The position numbers were made by a program, and so were the translations under genes. From Volvox africanus (Eukaryota; Chlorophyta; Chlorophyceae; Chlamydomonadales; Volvocaceae): a stretch of DNA of 64,000 nucleotides. The notes under the pieces are model-generated. The model ran no database searches. It saw nothing but the letters and a program-made list of their open reading frames with translations, and was not told the origin of the DNA. The stretch covers positions 62,001 through 126,000 of the forward strand of contig BSDZ01000008.1 in NCBI GenBank assembly GCA_030268105.1. The letters run 5' to 3'. Below, piece after piece: positions 34,855 to 48,200 of the stretch (position 1 is its first letter; every line of letters begins with the position of its first letter).

Positions 34855-37800
34855 GTGCCACGGACGCGCCTAATGCGCCAACAGGGCTCACTCAGCAGCG
34901 TCCGTCGCATGTCCAGTTCCCCTCCACGTAAGGGTTTGCATCAGCTTTCTTGAAGCCTGCTATACTTGCAAGCGCTTGAACGCTGGGAAATTGGCGTGAC
35001 AACACCAAAACCCTGAAATGAAATAACAAGCCGCCTAACCTGTGAACTGATATTTCAATTAAATGTTTTATGTAAGGGAGTGTAAGTTGGACGTCCGGGC
35101 TACCTACTGACTTTCAGCTTGCAGCGCACACGATAGATTATCTGAAGTTGATTATGTAAATATACTTCGCGAAAGGTGACCTTCTAAAGAATTTGCAGTG
35201 TGATAGGAAAAGTTTGGGCTCTGTCTTTCGAAGACGCCGTACGCTGTCGCAATTTGCCCTGTAGAACAGCCTTTGCCAATGGACTTTATTATAAAAAAAC
35301 GTCATTAATTTAATTTCATTTTACATATACCAATTAATGATACAGGAGTAAAACCTGTCATCTACGGTCGCTCGCGAAAATCTAAGCTGCAGTTACACGA
35401 TTCGACTGCCATGTCTTCAAACGAATCAGCTTCTTATCATGGCGATCAAACTGATAATTATGTCACCCTACGTTCATATGTTGAAAACGTATTCGTTAGG
35501 CCTGTGTTCCTCCGGGACAGAGCGGGGACAGCAGGGAGTCCGCGGCCCCCTCGCGTGCCTCAGCTTGCCACACTTCATGCCGTGACAAAACATACTGATC
35601 GTTTCTTAATTTCGCTGCAATAAATTCTGTAGCTATGGTTGCTTTGACCGCCTCTGGCTCCGCGTGCAGTTGCAAGGCCGGTGGGGGACTGTGGGATGCT
35701 GTGGGGGACGGTAGGGCAGGTATCAACTTATGCAACTCTTAAGACTTTCGGGGCACCACAGTCGCACAGCTGTAGAAACCACGCGAAACTGCTCGGGGGG
35801 CTAAGAAGAGCGCCACGGGGGGGGGAGGAAAGGGACAAAGAAAACCCAAGGTCACCAAGACGCGCTACGTCTTAGGTGGCCAGCGGCCCAGCAGTGTCAG
35901 ACTCCGCGTACCGTTTGTTTATCCTGCTAGCAGGATCTCCGGCGCCGTTTCCGTAGGTTGGGGTTCCCTGTAGCCCCGCTGGCGAATCGCTTTGGTGCCC
36001 GACAGTGCCCGTAATATGAGAGCCGGGCAGACACACAACAAAACCAGATTAAACGCGCACAAGAACCTGTACTGATTTGCACACTACCGTTGCTGCAGTT
36101 GGGCTCTAATGTGAGGGCAGGGCAGAATGGCATTGTCGGCAGCGCCACTACAACGACTGGTTACCTGTGTGGCGGGATGCGGGATCACGCAGAGGCCAGG
36201 GGCCCACGGAGGCGAGGGGAGGGCCCATCACCGTCCCGGCCATCGTGGCTGACCCCTGCTGTACCCGCCAGGACCAGCGACTGCACCGCAGCACCGTATA
36301 TACACAGTTTCTTTCACAACTGGAATGAAAAGAAGTGCTGTACGGCAGCGGAACATAGCTCACCGTTACCCGCATACCTCAGATGGGTCTGCATCGGCGT
36401 TCTATTACACCGCAGCATCCGCATTGAGAAGCACACAGTAACAATCATGCATTCCTCTGTGATGCGCCATGCTGCGCATCCTTCCTTCCTTCCTTCACCT
36501 TCAATCAGCACTCACTCGGATTCAACCCTGACCTGGGCGATCGCCATTTGTGATGCATCGCCAGTCGGCATTACCCGCTGCCCCTTGAACTTCAAACACA
36601 GCAACGATGTTTTTACGAGTGAATCCTGCATGGTTGCCATCAATGGTTGCCCGTTGCTGCCTCGTGAGACAAACTGAGAGATCACAGGCAACCCAGACGC
36701 CTTACGTGTAGACGTACGAGCGGCAAGGAACAGCGGCGGCGGTGTACAGCTCTCGGGACTGACGTGGCAGACGTGCCGCCATAGGAAAGTGGCCGTCACC
36801 GTCACCGTCACCGTCAACTCACCGTGTGTCTTAAGACGCTGACCTTAACGACTGGAGGATATGATATTGTAAGGACCCTACTATCCATGTTCCTGATGGT
36901 GCCAAGATGCTATGAAGTCCGGAAGGGGTCCGGGCCGAATCTTTATTCGACCCATGCTGTCCCATGCTTCGCGCTTTCCCCAATCCACAACCCCTCCCCG
37001 CCTGTAGGCTGAGTTCACCCGACACCAACACCTTACATCTCTTCCTGGCGCCATCACAGGCAGAAAGATATGTGTGGCTGTTTCCCTAAGGCCGGCCATC
37101 TGAAAGGACTCCTTGTAGCCCTTATGGACCAGCCTTTCTAGCGTACGACAAATGCAGTGCAAACGTCTTGTCCTGCAGGTATTTTTGGGTAACGTCTCAC
37201 GTGTTTTTATCTCCCTGCGCTTGCTTTCGACAAAGCCGTTAGGTGGGTAGCTGTGCTGCGCCAACATAAAATAGCCTTCCAGCAACATATGGAGCAATTT
37301 CCAGGGAGGCGGTGAAATCAATGAGCATCCCATTGTCATGTGGGGGCTTGCTCAGTGCCGCTCACAGCATACGTTGACGCGACCCATTCTGAACCTGGGC
37401 ATGTCCCATAACGCCTGCTTGTGGGCTGTGTTAATCCGATACGGATCTGAACGCTATGTGCATGACAGGTTCCCGCGGCCATCTTTGGTGCGGGGTGACA
37501 ATCTGGAATGGCTGCAGGAGTACTCCTGGGCACTGATGTAAGATGACGGGTGTAATGTGACTGGCATGCACGATTGCCAGCCATGCGTAATCATGTCATG
37601 CACAGCAGGTGTGTCAAGACATAAAATGGTTCCTGGCATACTTTGTGCCGAGGAAGCCTTTCATGCGGTTCTCTTCCCAACATTGATACGGCGAGTAGCC
37701 AGCATCATATCCCCGATTTCTTGGCCACGTGTGCACTTCACGTAGGCACATTCGCCTTCCTATGCGCGTGTCCCCTGAAATGCCACTACATGGTTACGAC

Positions 37801-39021
37801 ATGCTACGAATTCCTTGGCCTATCTCGATGAGTGCGTGCCATGCAGGGCTCGCGATATGTCCCCCTATCTCTTTGCCATTTTTGGTGAGAAGTGGTGGAT
37901 AACGACAGGCTCTTAGGTGCCTGGCTGAAATCCAGGACCGGATCTAATTGTTGAGTTTGGAAAGTAAAGGCCCCAACAAAACCCCATTTTAACACAAGCG
38001 CCTCACTCTGTGGCAGATCCCTCGTCCTATTCCTTTATTAACCAAGTCTTTCAACACCACCATTACCCACTTTCCGCCAATCCTTCGCTCTAGTTGGGCT
38101 CTGCGGCTATCCTGCTGGGACTGACACCTTAATTGGGCAAAGATACGTCACCAGCGAAAGGTTTCTCATGTTCAGTTAAACCATTATACCCAGGGACGCC
38201 TCCGCTCTATATATTTCAAACGCTGCGGCTTGAACCAAACCGATACTTCACAAACAAAGTCACAAGATATGACAGTATTGTGTGATTACCAATGAAAGCC
38301 GATTTCGCTACATATCTCATATGTAGCCTGTAAGTGGCGCCTTGTTCAGCGAATTTACCAGGATTTCCGCAGCTTAACAGCTAAGCAGCATTTGCTCCGC
38401 TACACGCCAGATTGCCAGTAGATTATAACCTATTGCTGCATGCAAAAAACAAAGCAATCAAGCAAATCACCTTGAACGCAAATGTCTCCGCGAGGAAAAT
38501 CAACCCTCCGTTGTGCGTATTTGGCAAAAGCAGTCATGACACTAATCGGATACCAATAAAAAATATTTTGGGATAACGATAATACGGTGTGCTTTAGCAT
38601 ATGCATACATAAAACATATATCAGGCGCTGTTTTCGGTGGTACGCGAAAGCTCCCGTCACCCAGAAAGGCCTTTAGCCTTCGAATGTACAAGTCATTATC
38701 CTTAGCATATTACAACACTTCCAAATATTCAAGAATTATACAGGTTACCATATAGTGGGTTCGTCACAAAATTGGCATAATCTCAAGTAATGGATTATAG
38801 GAGACTAACGGTGTTAAATATCATGAATTATTTTATTGTATTTCGATCGCACAGATAAGCACGTGCCGTGCGCAAGGAGATACTGCATTGAGACCAACGG
38901 GAAGCTCCAGAGCCGAAATCTCCATCTCGTACGACAAAGGTCTGTCTGCTTGTATATTAAGGCGATAGAATACTGTTACCATCAGTTCCCACCAGTTAGT
39001 GAGAACCCACCAGTATAAAAG
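34855..39021. other. Gene-poor, lower-GC stretch of about 4 kb
   Basis: No family-like coding sequence was found on either strand. Composition is visibly more AT-rich than the coding parts, especially around 35.0-35.4 kb and 38.0-38.9 kb. Part must be the LHCBM promoter and the 5' flank of the PPR gene. A GTCACC hexamer run lies at about 36796-36818. A lineage-specific gene or non-coding RNA cannot be excluded without transcripts. Confidence 0.45.
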
Positions 39022-40353
39022 ATGGCCTTCACCCTCGCCAAGTCCGCTGCCAAGGCTGCTGTCTCGCGTCGCACGACCGTCAAGGTCGAGGCGCGCCGCA
39101 CCGTGAAGCCGGCTGCCAAGTCGTCCACCCCGGACAGGTGTGCTTATCGTACAGCGGCTATAGACAGCGATTGGCTCTAAGCTGAGATCCAGGCTTACGT
39201 AGTGTTAACTGTTGCTGACAAACACTTGACGCTGACTACGTTCCACAGCTTCTGGTATGGTCCAGACCGCCCGCTGTTCCTGGGCGCTTTCACTGGCGAG
39301 CCCCCGAGCTACCTGACCGGCGAGTTCCCTGGTAAGTCACATTGTGCACCTTCGTCAACAGAATGTCCTTGCAGTCTCAGACGTTAAGATCTCTAAAAAA
39401 AGGTTAAATTATTTGATAATAGTCTACCAGGTGTTAAGGGTTAATATCGTGCAAATACAAATCTTTAAGACTACGCTAGTGCGCATGGTGCAGCTAAGTC
39501 TCTAATAGGCTCTCTGACGCGTATTCTGTGCTCATAATATACGTATACTACACTAAATTACGGACATAACTCGTAGGTGATTACGGCTGGGACACTGCCG
39601 GTCTTTCTGCCGACCCTGAGACTTTCAAGCGCTACCGCGAGCTGGAGCTGATCCATGCCCGCTGGGCCATGCTTGGCGCTCTGGGCTGCATCTTCCCTGA
39701 GCTCCTGGGCTCCTACGGTGTGCCTTTCGGCGAGGCGGTGTGGTTCAAGGCTGGAGCTCAGATCTTCCAGGAGGGCGGCCTGGATTACCTGGGCAACCCG
39801 TCGCTGGTGCATGCTCAGTCCATCCTTGCAATCCTGGGCGTTCAGGTTCTTCTGATGGGCGCCATCGAGGGATACCGTGTCAACGGTGGCCCCCTCGGTG
39901 AGGGACTGGTAAGATATACTTCATCTGTTCTTCTGACATTGCTGTGATTCGTTCCGGTCTGTTCGTCAATCAGAAATGCTTCCTATCTTGCAGGACAAGC
40001 TTTACCCCGGTGGATCATTCGACCCTCTGGGCCTGGCTGACGACCCAGATACCTTCGCAGAGCTGAAGGTCAAGGAGATCAAGAACGGCCGTCTGGCTAT
40101 GTTCTCCGTGTTCGGCTTCTTCGTGCAGGCCATTGTCACCGGCAAGGGTCCCCTGCAGAACCTGTCGGACCACCTGGCCAACCCAGGCGTCAACAACGCC
40201 TTCGCTGTAAGTATGGACAGTAATCTTCAGGCATTGTTGCAGATCGTTATTTACTGAGATCTCGCGTTCCATGAATGTCGAGCATGCGCTTACGCCATCT
40301 GATGTTATGTATCCCTCCCGCAGTACGCCACCAAGTTCACCCCGTCGGCTTAA
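39022..40353 (+). CDS. LHCBM: LHCBM, major light-harvesting chlorophyll a/b protein of photosystem II
   Basis: This is a subunit of the trimeric LHCII antenna in the thylakoid membrane. Five exons (39022-39137, 39249-39331, 39577-39908, 39994-40206, 40324-40353) total 774 nt, or 257 residues, the usual size. A basic Ala/Ser/Lys-rich transit peptide of about 35 residues is followed by the LHCII trimerisation motif WYGPDR (41-46). The three helices are visible: helix B with [14 protein letters not shown], helix C with [16 protein letters not shown], and helix A with [17 protein letters not shown]. Their Glu/Arg and His residues are the known chlorophyll and ion-pair ligands. [19 protein letters not shown] is typical of LHCBM. 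Which LHCBM isoform this is cannot be told. TGTAA motifs at 40531 and 40537 lie a normal distance past the stop. Compact introns and strong conservation suggest a highly expressed gene. Confidence 0.97.
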
Positions 40354-40530
40354 GTGCCTTCTCAAATGTGCTGCGAGTGGAGTGTAATGGAAGTCTAAGG
40401 AAGTCTTCCTGGCAGTTTTGCTCATGTAGTCGCATTGAGTCCTCTATAGCGGTTGCCCTCAGGCCTGATTGTGTTCGGTTGTCCTTGGGGACGAGTGTTA
40501 TGCGATATGTCAGCATTTTGAGGTTTGCTC

Positions 40531-40541
40531 TGTAATTGTAA
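40531..40541 (+). terminator. LHCBM polyadenylation signals (two TGTAA)
   Basis: Two overlapping-range TGTAA motifs (40531-40535 and 40537-40541) lie about 180 bases past the LHCBM stop codon, at the border where the sequence turns AT-rich. Confidence 0.6.
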
Positions 40542-41118
40542 CAATTGCCTACATCACCTCTCGTGCCTTCAAACGTCTGTCAAAGCTATCGCGAATATAA
40601 ATGTTGCAGTTACTTACGGAAAGTGGGAAAGCTTGAAACGGATTCAAAGAAAAATAAAGCTTATCAACCAAATTTATGCATACTATCATACTAATATACC
40701 AAAATCTTTTGTGCGAGTATGGAACAACACTGCTGTGTGTAGGTTAGGTGTGATAAGACGAATTTGTAAATTCTGCAAATTTCCAATATACTTTGTTGCT
40801 TTCTCTTGCACATATAACCTAACGAGGTTCATGCGGCGCGACCAACACGACAATATAATACAATTAGTTGTTGCAAAACTCTATGCAAATTTGAATCCGA
40901 AATGGAGAAATATACCTTGAAAACGTACTGGTTGAATTTAACCGCTCCGAAACATCTATTACGGTATGCCATGTCACCCTGTAGCCTGAACTTTTTATGG
41001 CATAAAGAATCTACGTGAGTTCAGGTTTCACAACTTCAAAAGGTGTTGTTGTGGTGGGGTAGCACCGTATCCAGAGTTTCAACCATAGCCCTTAGCTGAG
41101 CTGTTACGCGACGTCAGC
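40542..41118. other. AT-rich spacer and thioredoxin promoter
   Basis: About 580 bases of AT-rich sequence separate the probable end of the LHCBM transcript from the start of the next gene on the same strand. I see no gene. It should hold the promoter and 5' UTR of the thioredoxin gene. Confidence 0.5.
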
Positions 41119-42381
41119 ATGAGTGCTCTGCAGTCCCCTTTGATGAATGCCGCTCATGGTCGTTGGACAGGTATGTTTGCTTGTGTCATGCGTATGGATA
41201 TGCTGTTCGGCGGACCCCTACTTCCAGGAACCTTGGTTGCATCGTCGCTTCAGTCGCTTTTTAGAAATGGATGGAATTATGCGCGCGCCAGCTTTTTTTC
41301 CGTGCATTTATGTTGAGCGCCTTTGCTTTTCCAGGTCACGCTGACCGCACCTGCTTGCGGACCATGGCAGTCGCCTTGCCCCGCAAGGCGATGTCAGCGC
41401 GGCGCGCGACACGAACGGAAAAGGCAACACTTGCATCAATGGCAGTGACTGCCGAAGCTGTTGCGGCGCCAGCAAAAATCGTTCACCTGATCACTGCCGA
41501 CCGGTACCATGAATTTCTGGCCGAACATTCCGACAAGCTCATTACCATGGACTTTTATGCTGTGTGGTGAGTCCTACTTGATATTCGACATGCATTCAGG
41601 TTATCTTCGCGGGCGTATTTGCGACACTACAGCTTGCCTACCGAGCGTTACCGAGATATGACGATTCGCGGTATTATGTATCGTTCTTGCAGGTGCGGGC
41701 CTTGCAAGATGATCGCGCCGGAGCTCGATCGTTTGGCCGCAGAAAGTGATCCTACAAAGCTGGTATTCGCCAAGCTCGACTGCGGTGAGCGCCCGAGGGG
41801 GTTTTGGACGGCGCACTGTGGGGTCCACTCGGCTTCTTGGTGGATAATAGCCGAGGGTTGGGATGGCTACACTGCGCACAATGTGTTGTCATGGGGACTA
41901 TTCGCTGATGTCAACGCAAGGAATCGGTACTTGTATTGACATGGTTGTTCCACATCTCTTGGAGCTGTACTGGGTCGTACACTTTCTTGAAATTATTCAT
42001 TGCCTTTATTATTCTGCAGGCGCCACCAACGAGTCTAAGAAATTGGCGATGTCGCTGGGGATCAAGGCACTGCCGACATTTCATCTGTACAAGGATTCTA
42101 AGCTCGTGGACACCATGACTGGAGCGAAGGTAGGGCGAACTGGATATCGTGTGTGTGTCAGCACACGCATGTTCTGCTTGTCGCTGCTGCTCTTTCCACG
42201 TATCACGCGGCGCTCTGCAGTGCTCGGCCCCGGTATCCCTGCTGTGTCATGGATTGATTAATTGCCAACCGCGTCTGTTCTTATGTTATCATTTACAAAG
42301 ATGTTCGCCTACCCGTGTGCTGCTGCCCCTACTTCGCGTCAGGTTAAAAACCTTGTTGATCTTATTACCAAGCATTCGTAG
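41119..42381 (+). CDS. Plastid-type thioredoxin, probably f-type
   Basis: Thioredoxins reduce disulfides of target enzymes; plastid f-type forms switch Calvin-cycle enzymes on in light using electrons from ferredoxin. Five exons (41119-41170, 41335-41566, 41693-41784, 42020-42129, 42343-42381) total 525 nt, or 174 residues. About 65 N-terminal residues rich in Ala, Arg, Ser and Thr form a likely transit peptide. The active site WCGPC has cysteines 96 and 99, with the cis-proline at 144 in ALPTF. A third cysteine (125, in KLDCG) sits where f-type thioredoxins carry their extra regulatory cysteine, and TGAK near the end also fits f-type. Internal ATGs at 41364 and 41379 could give a shorter leader, but splicing of the short first exon keeps frame and supports 41119. 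The f assignment is by pattern only. Confidence 0.88.
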
Positions 42382-45250
42382 GCAGAGCAGTGACATAAGG
42401 AGAGGGAGAGAGAGACTGATGAGCATATGTGAGGGGGGATTTAGTCATTATGGGGGCTGAGACCATGAGAGAGATGCGACACCGCCATCTACGGGTGGAG
42501 GATGATTTTATAATCTGCTTTGGGAGGGTGTTTCTCCGCTGAGGGGTTAAATCGGGATGAAATCAGCGTCTGCTGTCCACTGTCTGGTGCAGAGGCATAC
42601 GTTGATGATGCGTATGCGGTCATAGCCGGCAGGAGCGGACAGATTTGGCAAATGAGTCTCCGCTTTCCCGCGAGTGCATGTAGGCGGGAGGCACGGGCAT
42701 GCACGGGCTGGCTTGTGTCTATAAGGAGCTCCATCATTTGGTCTAGTTTTTTCGGCTGGATCGGGATGCTGATTCGGGCGGAGTGCGCCAATGTGTATAT
42801 GCCGCAGCAGCATCGTCGGTTTGACGATGAGGCTGCCGTGTTGTACAGGGGGGGTACAGTGCTGCGCCGGGTTTTGCTGCGGGATGCAAACGTCTGTGTA
42901 TCAAGCGAGCTTGCTTCTCTCTGCATCGTCGTTCCCTTTGTCTTTGTTATTGTTATAGCAAAACGGTATGTGCGAGTTGAACCGACACTCGATTCTGATG
43001 TTGTCGTAGTGGCTGAGAAGTTGACCATGCAAGGCCGCGAAAGGGGTGACGGCCGCGGTGGTCCCCCGTCCGCGGACGCCGCCCAACCCACATGGCTGTG
43101 GCCTGTTGATGCATCTTTTGTGGGAGTGACGATAGCTCTCCGCAACTGTATCTGCTTGCAAGCGGGAATTGCATGAGCTGTTTTATTATTGGAAGAATAG
43201 TTGAAGCAGCTCGAGTCATACTTTACTTTTGAGAGATATCCAAACTGCTTCGGACCAAACCCTAAGAATATGTAGATGTGCGGTCATGCCGCGCTTTCAA
43301 TCCATGCGCCCTCCTCTTGTGCGCTCGTTCTGAACTCGGTCTGGCAATCTAATCTGAGTTTGCGTCATCGGCTCGGGGCTGTTGATCTGTGAGAACTCCT
43401 CGGTCGGCACCTGCGTGTAGTACCGCCGCCTTTGTGGTGTCACCTGGGGCTGTTTGCCTCACAGCTCTCACTCACATCCACCAAATGTTGTGGTGGTCGC
43501 TCAAGTGTTTCGATGGTGATGGTTGTTGTCGCAAGAGGTGAGCGAAGGCTCGTCGAGAAGACTATTATACGATGTTATTAGAGACGGCACATCCTGACGG
43601 CGTTTTGCTTCCAGAGCAGTAATCCGGAGACGCATTTAGGCGGCGCCTGCTGCAAGGGATGTGAGCGACGGTGGTGCTGTCCCTCGGCCCTTGGCTGCGG
43701 ACAGCGGCGGCCGCAAATGGTCGGAAGCAGATGCGGCTGTCTATCTGGCTTCCAGTTTGGAGTATGTCATCGCCGCTCCATGTACAGCAGTGGTTGGGAG
43801 ACGGCACTGTAAATTGTATTCGTATTGCTGATATGAGATAGATGTGAGTGAAGTGTGAAGCTCGTGAGCGGCTACCGACGGCCCTCAGCTCTCAAAAGTA
43901 GCAGCAGTGTTTGGTTGTTTGTGGGGAAGGTGCCTGCGTGGGATGCAAGAGCCGTCGCCTCAGTGACCCTCCACAGGGCCTTGCAAGTCCCGTGTATTGG
44001 CGACCTGCCATCGCAATGAGAAGAGCTCCACATCGTGGTACATAATGAGGGCTCTGGGCGCCTTTGCTCTAAACACATAGTGCGTTGGTATTGCGGTGAG
44101 GTCGTTGTGCTACAAGTAGTTTTTCAGCCCATAGGAACATCCGTTTGTTGCCCAGGTCATTGTAAACAGGTTATCTCTCTGCGGCTAGCGCCTGTTGCAG
44201 TCATGCCGCCTCCATCCGCTGCACCTCCTCCTGTCAGCCAGCATCAGCAAGGTTGCTCCTTGTACCCGAATTTCGTAGGTCGTATGCTTTGTACATGCAG
44301 GCCGGCTGGGTGTACCTGATCGTTAAAGGGGGATAATTTATATACTCCTTCGCTGTACTTCAACGTACACTACGTACAGGTTTGACAATTACACCCTGGC
44401 CATGGGCTGACCAAGCTGTACGGAGCAAAGGTCAGAGTCGTAAAGAGGCCAGTTCGCGTCTGACGTCATCTAAAGCATTATTTTCCGATACCGGCGCCAA
44501 TGCTGATATCCAAAATAGAACTCAAGAGCCAGTGTTTTACCGTGTGTGTGTGTGTGTTGGGTGGTCTGTCGGATTTTTGAACCAGGGGAAGAGGCTGGTT
44601 GGGTGGGTCCGACGGTCCGGTATCCAACTATTGGTATGCTTATGCCGTACAAACTGATTAAATTTGTTACGCACTCAAAATGTATGTGTAAGACGATTGC
44701 ATCTGTCTGAAAACAATATGTTTGATGATAGGGGATTAGTGAGGTGATGATGGGTCCTGAATAGCTGTACTGCGGCAGTCATGACACCGGACTAACCCAG
44801 CGTTGCCGCGCATCCTCCCAGAAATCCAAAGACCATCATGGACCCACCATTGCAGCCTTAAACAATTGTCAGGGACCTTCGCGGCGGCCGGTTTCTTAGC
44901 TGTCTGGTGAGGCGACTGAGCTCTCCGCCATACGGGAAAGCTTCATCTCCATCACCTCTGCGACCTGCATGACTCATTGACTGCTACACGGCTCACGGTC
45001 CTCTTGTCATCACGTCGCGGCACTCCCACTAGTCACACGCCGTACGCAAATGCATATCTGCACATAGCTATTTGCTGTCGTACATCCTGCACGGCGCAGT
45101 TGCGATTGCAGCACCTCCTCCACCTATACTCCTCAAATGCTGCTGCTGGTGGCTTGTCCCGGATATCGATCCTCCTCCTCCGCATTCACTCTTCGTACGG
45201 GGAAACACAAGGGGCCACATTTACCACCCGCCACCCGCCAATCCTCCGGA
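42382..45250. other. Non-coding stretch between thioredoxin and the His-rich gene
   Basis: Two genes converge here. TGTAA on the plus strand at 43808-43812 is a candidate signal for the thioredoxin gene, which would imply a 1.4 kb 3' UTR. TGTAA on the minus strand at 44393-44389 is a candidate for the minus-strand gene. An open frame at 42520-43176 (plus) and another antisense to it at 42489-43145 lie in this region; see the findings. A short GT run lies at about 44542-44556. Confidence 0.45.
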
Positions 45251-48200
45251 TTACGACCACTGCGGCTTAGGCAGGATGTTCTCCTGAGAGAAGGGCGTCC
45301 GGATGCCGGGACCCAGCTGGGCAGCCAGCGCTGCCCAGGCGAATGGGTCCAGCGCCTCGTAGCCCAGGGCAATGCCAGGCGGTAGCCCCACTTGCTGCGG
45401 CGTGACGGCAGCGGACGAGGTAGAAGATGACGCGGCCGACTGCTGTTGCTGCGGGTTAGGCGCGGAGAGCGACGAGGAGGCCCCGCCTTGCTGCCCCGCC
45501 TGTCCCGGGGTGATCGAGCCGGGCAACGAAAGCAGTGTGCCGGCCCCGCTGCCGCCACCACCACCGACAACGGTTCGGGCGCTGGCGGCAGCGGCACCGG
45601 TCAGGGCGCCGGCTGCCGTTACGGGCATCGGGTGCTGGCCGTGATGGTGGTGGTGATGCCCCTGGTTCTGACCATGCTGCTGATGGCTCTGGTGGTGCAG
45701 GTGCTGGTGGTGGTGCGGACCCTGCTGGTTCAGTAGGTGCAGGTGACTGCTGGCGGTGCCTGGGGGACCTTGCTGGTGGTGGTGCTGATGGTGGTGGTGG
45801 AGGAATTTCTCGTTCAAATCCTGTACGGATAGAAAAACGAGGGACAGTCAGGGCGCGGACAATTGGCCGTTGGAGGTATGGTTGCTGCTGTTGGTTGATG
45901 GGGGTGGAGGTGGGGGTTTTGTCTTAAGGGATTCAGGACTATCCACCTAAAACCCGCAGTCGCGATACCCCCCCTCCAGATGGTGGTGTGGTGGTGGCGC
46001 AGAACCCGCCGGGAGAAGTAAGGAAAGAAAGGAAAAAACTGATCACAGAGGCAAGTTTTTATGGCACCTTCTGCCTAACCAACGCCTCTTAACTGATTCC
46101 GTTATCTTTCCACCCCGCTCTCTCCTCTCCGCCCGGAAAGCACTTCCCCCAATCCATCCCCCCTCTAACCCCCCCCATACACACACGCACCTGGGGGAAC
46201 TCCGTATCCATAGGAACCCGTGGGCCGCCAGGGGCGCCGCCTGCCCGGCCGCTGGCCTGCAAAGTACCCCCATGTCGGTTACCACTGGCGGGGCCAGGCG
46301 CCGCCGACCCCGCCACAGCGCCCTGAAATGCTGGCGGCGCCCCCACTGCCCCTGCATTGGCGGCAGTACCAGCGCTGTGGCCCATGGGACTAGCTGACCC
46401 TGACATCCCGCCATTCAATGCCGTGATTGAAGCTGCCAATCCGCCGCCGCCGCTGCCACCCCCGCTGGGGCCCGCCGCTGCCGCCGCTGCCGAAGCCCTC
46501 CGACGCATGGTAACATTGAGGGCTGCATTTCCGCCAACCCCTTCTACGCCGCCTGCACTGCTGCTGGCACCGCCGGCAGCGGCAGCCGCTGTCATCGGTT
46601 CTGGCCCTGCAGCAGGTGATGGCCCTACCTTCGCGGCTACTGGGCCACTTCCCGCTGTTGTTTTCCGTTGATACGGCTGTAGCGGTGGCGGCGATGCCGG
46701 CGGCGGCGATGGTGACGGTGACGGAATCCCTGCCACCACCGCCGCCGCCGCCTTGTCCCTTGTCTTGTTCTTGTCCAAGCTTAGGCGGTCGGTTTTGGCG
46801 GACAGGGGCCTCGCGGAAGCCGCAGCGACGGCTCGTACGCCTCCCTTCCCGAGAAGCGCCGCCGGCACTCTCGCCAGCAGGGCCGCGTCGTCCAGATCAG
46901 CATACCGCCCTTGCTCGTTCCTCTTCTCGTCTTCCTCCTCCTGATCCACAAAGGCTTCGCCGCCGCCGCCACTGTCATCACGATTGCCGCCGTCGTTCGA
47001 ACCATCGTGGCTGCTTCTGTTGCTGCCACTGTTGCCGTCCTCGTCGTCAACCTCCTGAATGCCGAGGTGTGCGAAGCTTAGCTCCGAAAGCGCCAGGGAG
47101 GCCGCGTCGGCGGAGCTTCCAGTGTGACTGGCGGCGCCGGTAGTACGACCGAAACCCGGTTTCGGCAGTGCCAACTCCCCCGGCATGAGCGGCAACACGA
47201 TGCCTCCGTCAGGGAGCCCGGGGGCGGCGGCGGCGGCCCGTCCCGCGCTCCGGATGCGCCCGCTGGCTTTCCCCGCACTGGGAGTGCGACCGGCGCCGCT
47301 AGCTGCGCCAGAGGCACTGCCAGCGGCAACAGTAACTCCGGCAGCACCGGCACTACTCGCTCGTCCAAAAGAGCCGTACCGGGAGAGTCGGTCATCGGGT
47401 CTCGCGGGTGGAAGCCTGCCACCAGAGTTGCAGCGGGCGGAGAGCGGTGAGCCGGTGCTGTCGTGCAGCGGCACAATGGCGCCACTGCCACTGCCGCCGG
47501 CACGAAGCACCGGGGACAGCGGAGGCTGTTGCCTGGGGCGACTGCCGCGGCTGCCGCCACCCGCAGAGACGGACCCACGGAGAGGTGATCGGAGGCCCCC
47601 GCCGCTGCTGCTGGCACCGCCCCCACCGCCCCCACCGCCCCCATCTGAAGCGCTCAGGCCACTGCCGGGCTCCCCGGGATGACTTGAGCGGGTGGGACGG
47701 GCGTAGCTCGGGCGAGGCTGTCGTACTGCGGGTCGGGGTCGAGAGGAAGTGCGGGTGAGGTATATACAGATACAGAAGCGGTTTTCCCCCTTCCTCCCCC
47801 CTCCCTTCCCACTCCCGAATACACTGATTCGTGCATCACTTCCCCTGCTGTAAGCGGGGACAAGGCCTCTCACTCTCCAAAGTGCAACCGCCGCGTCCCG
47901 CCATCACCGTTCCAGCCCTATCCAAGCCCCAACCAATCAACCTACACGGCTTGACCCAGGGACGCGAGTTGGCCGCCGCCGCCACCATCGCCTGCGCGTT
48001 CCGGAAAAGCAGCAGATGCCGCTGGCGGGGCGTCTGTGCCACCACCAGACTGCGCGGTTCCTCCGTCTCCACCACCTCCGAGTCAGGGGTCAGGTCGATT
48101 CCTAGGGCAACGTGGAGCGCCTCATGCGGGTTGGGATACGGTTGAGGTGGCGGCAGCGCTGCCGGCTGCCGGGCCTGCGGCGACCTGGGTGGCGACCCCC

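Noticed and set aside
36090..36677. 195-codon plus-strand frame in the gene-poor stretch
   Set aside because: No motif, no similarity I recognise, and no matching upstream or downstream exon; probably chance.
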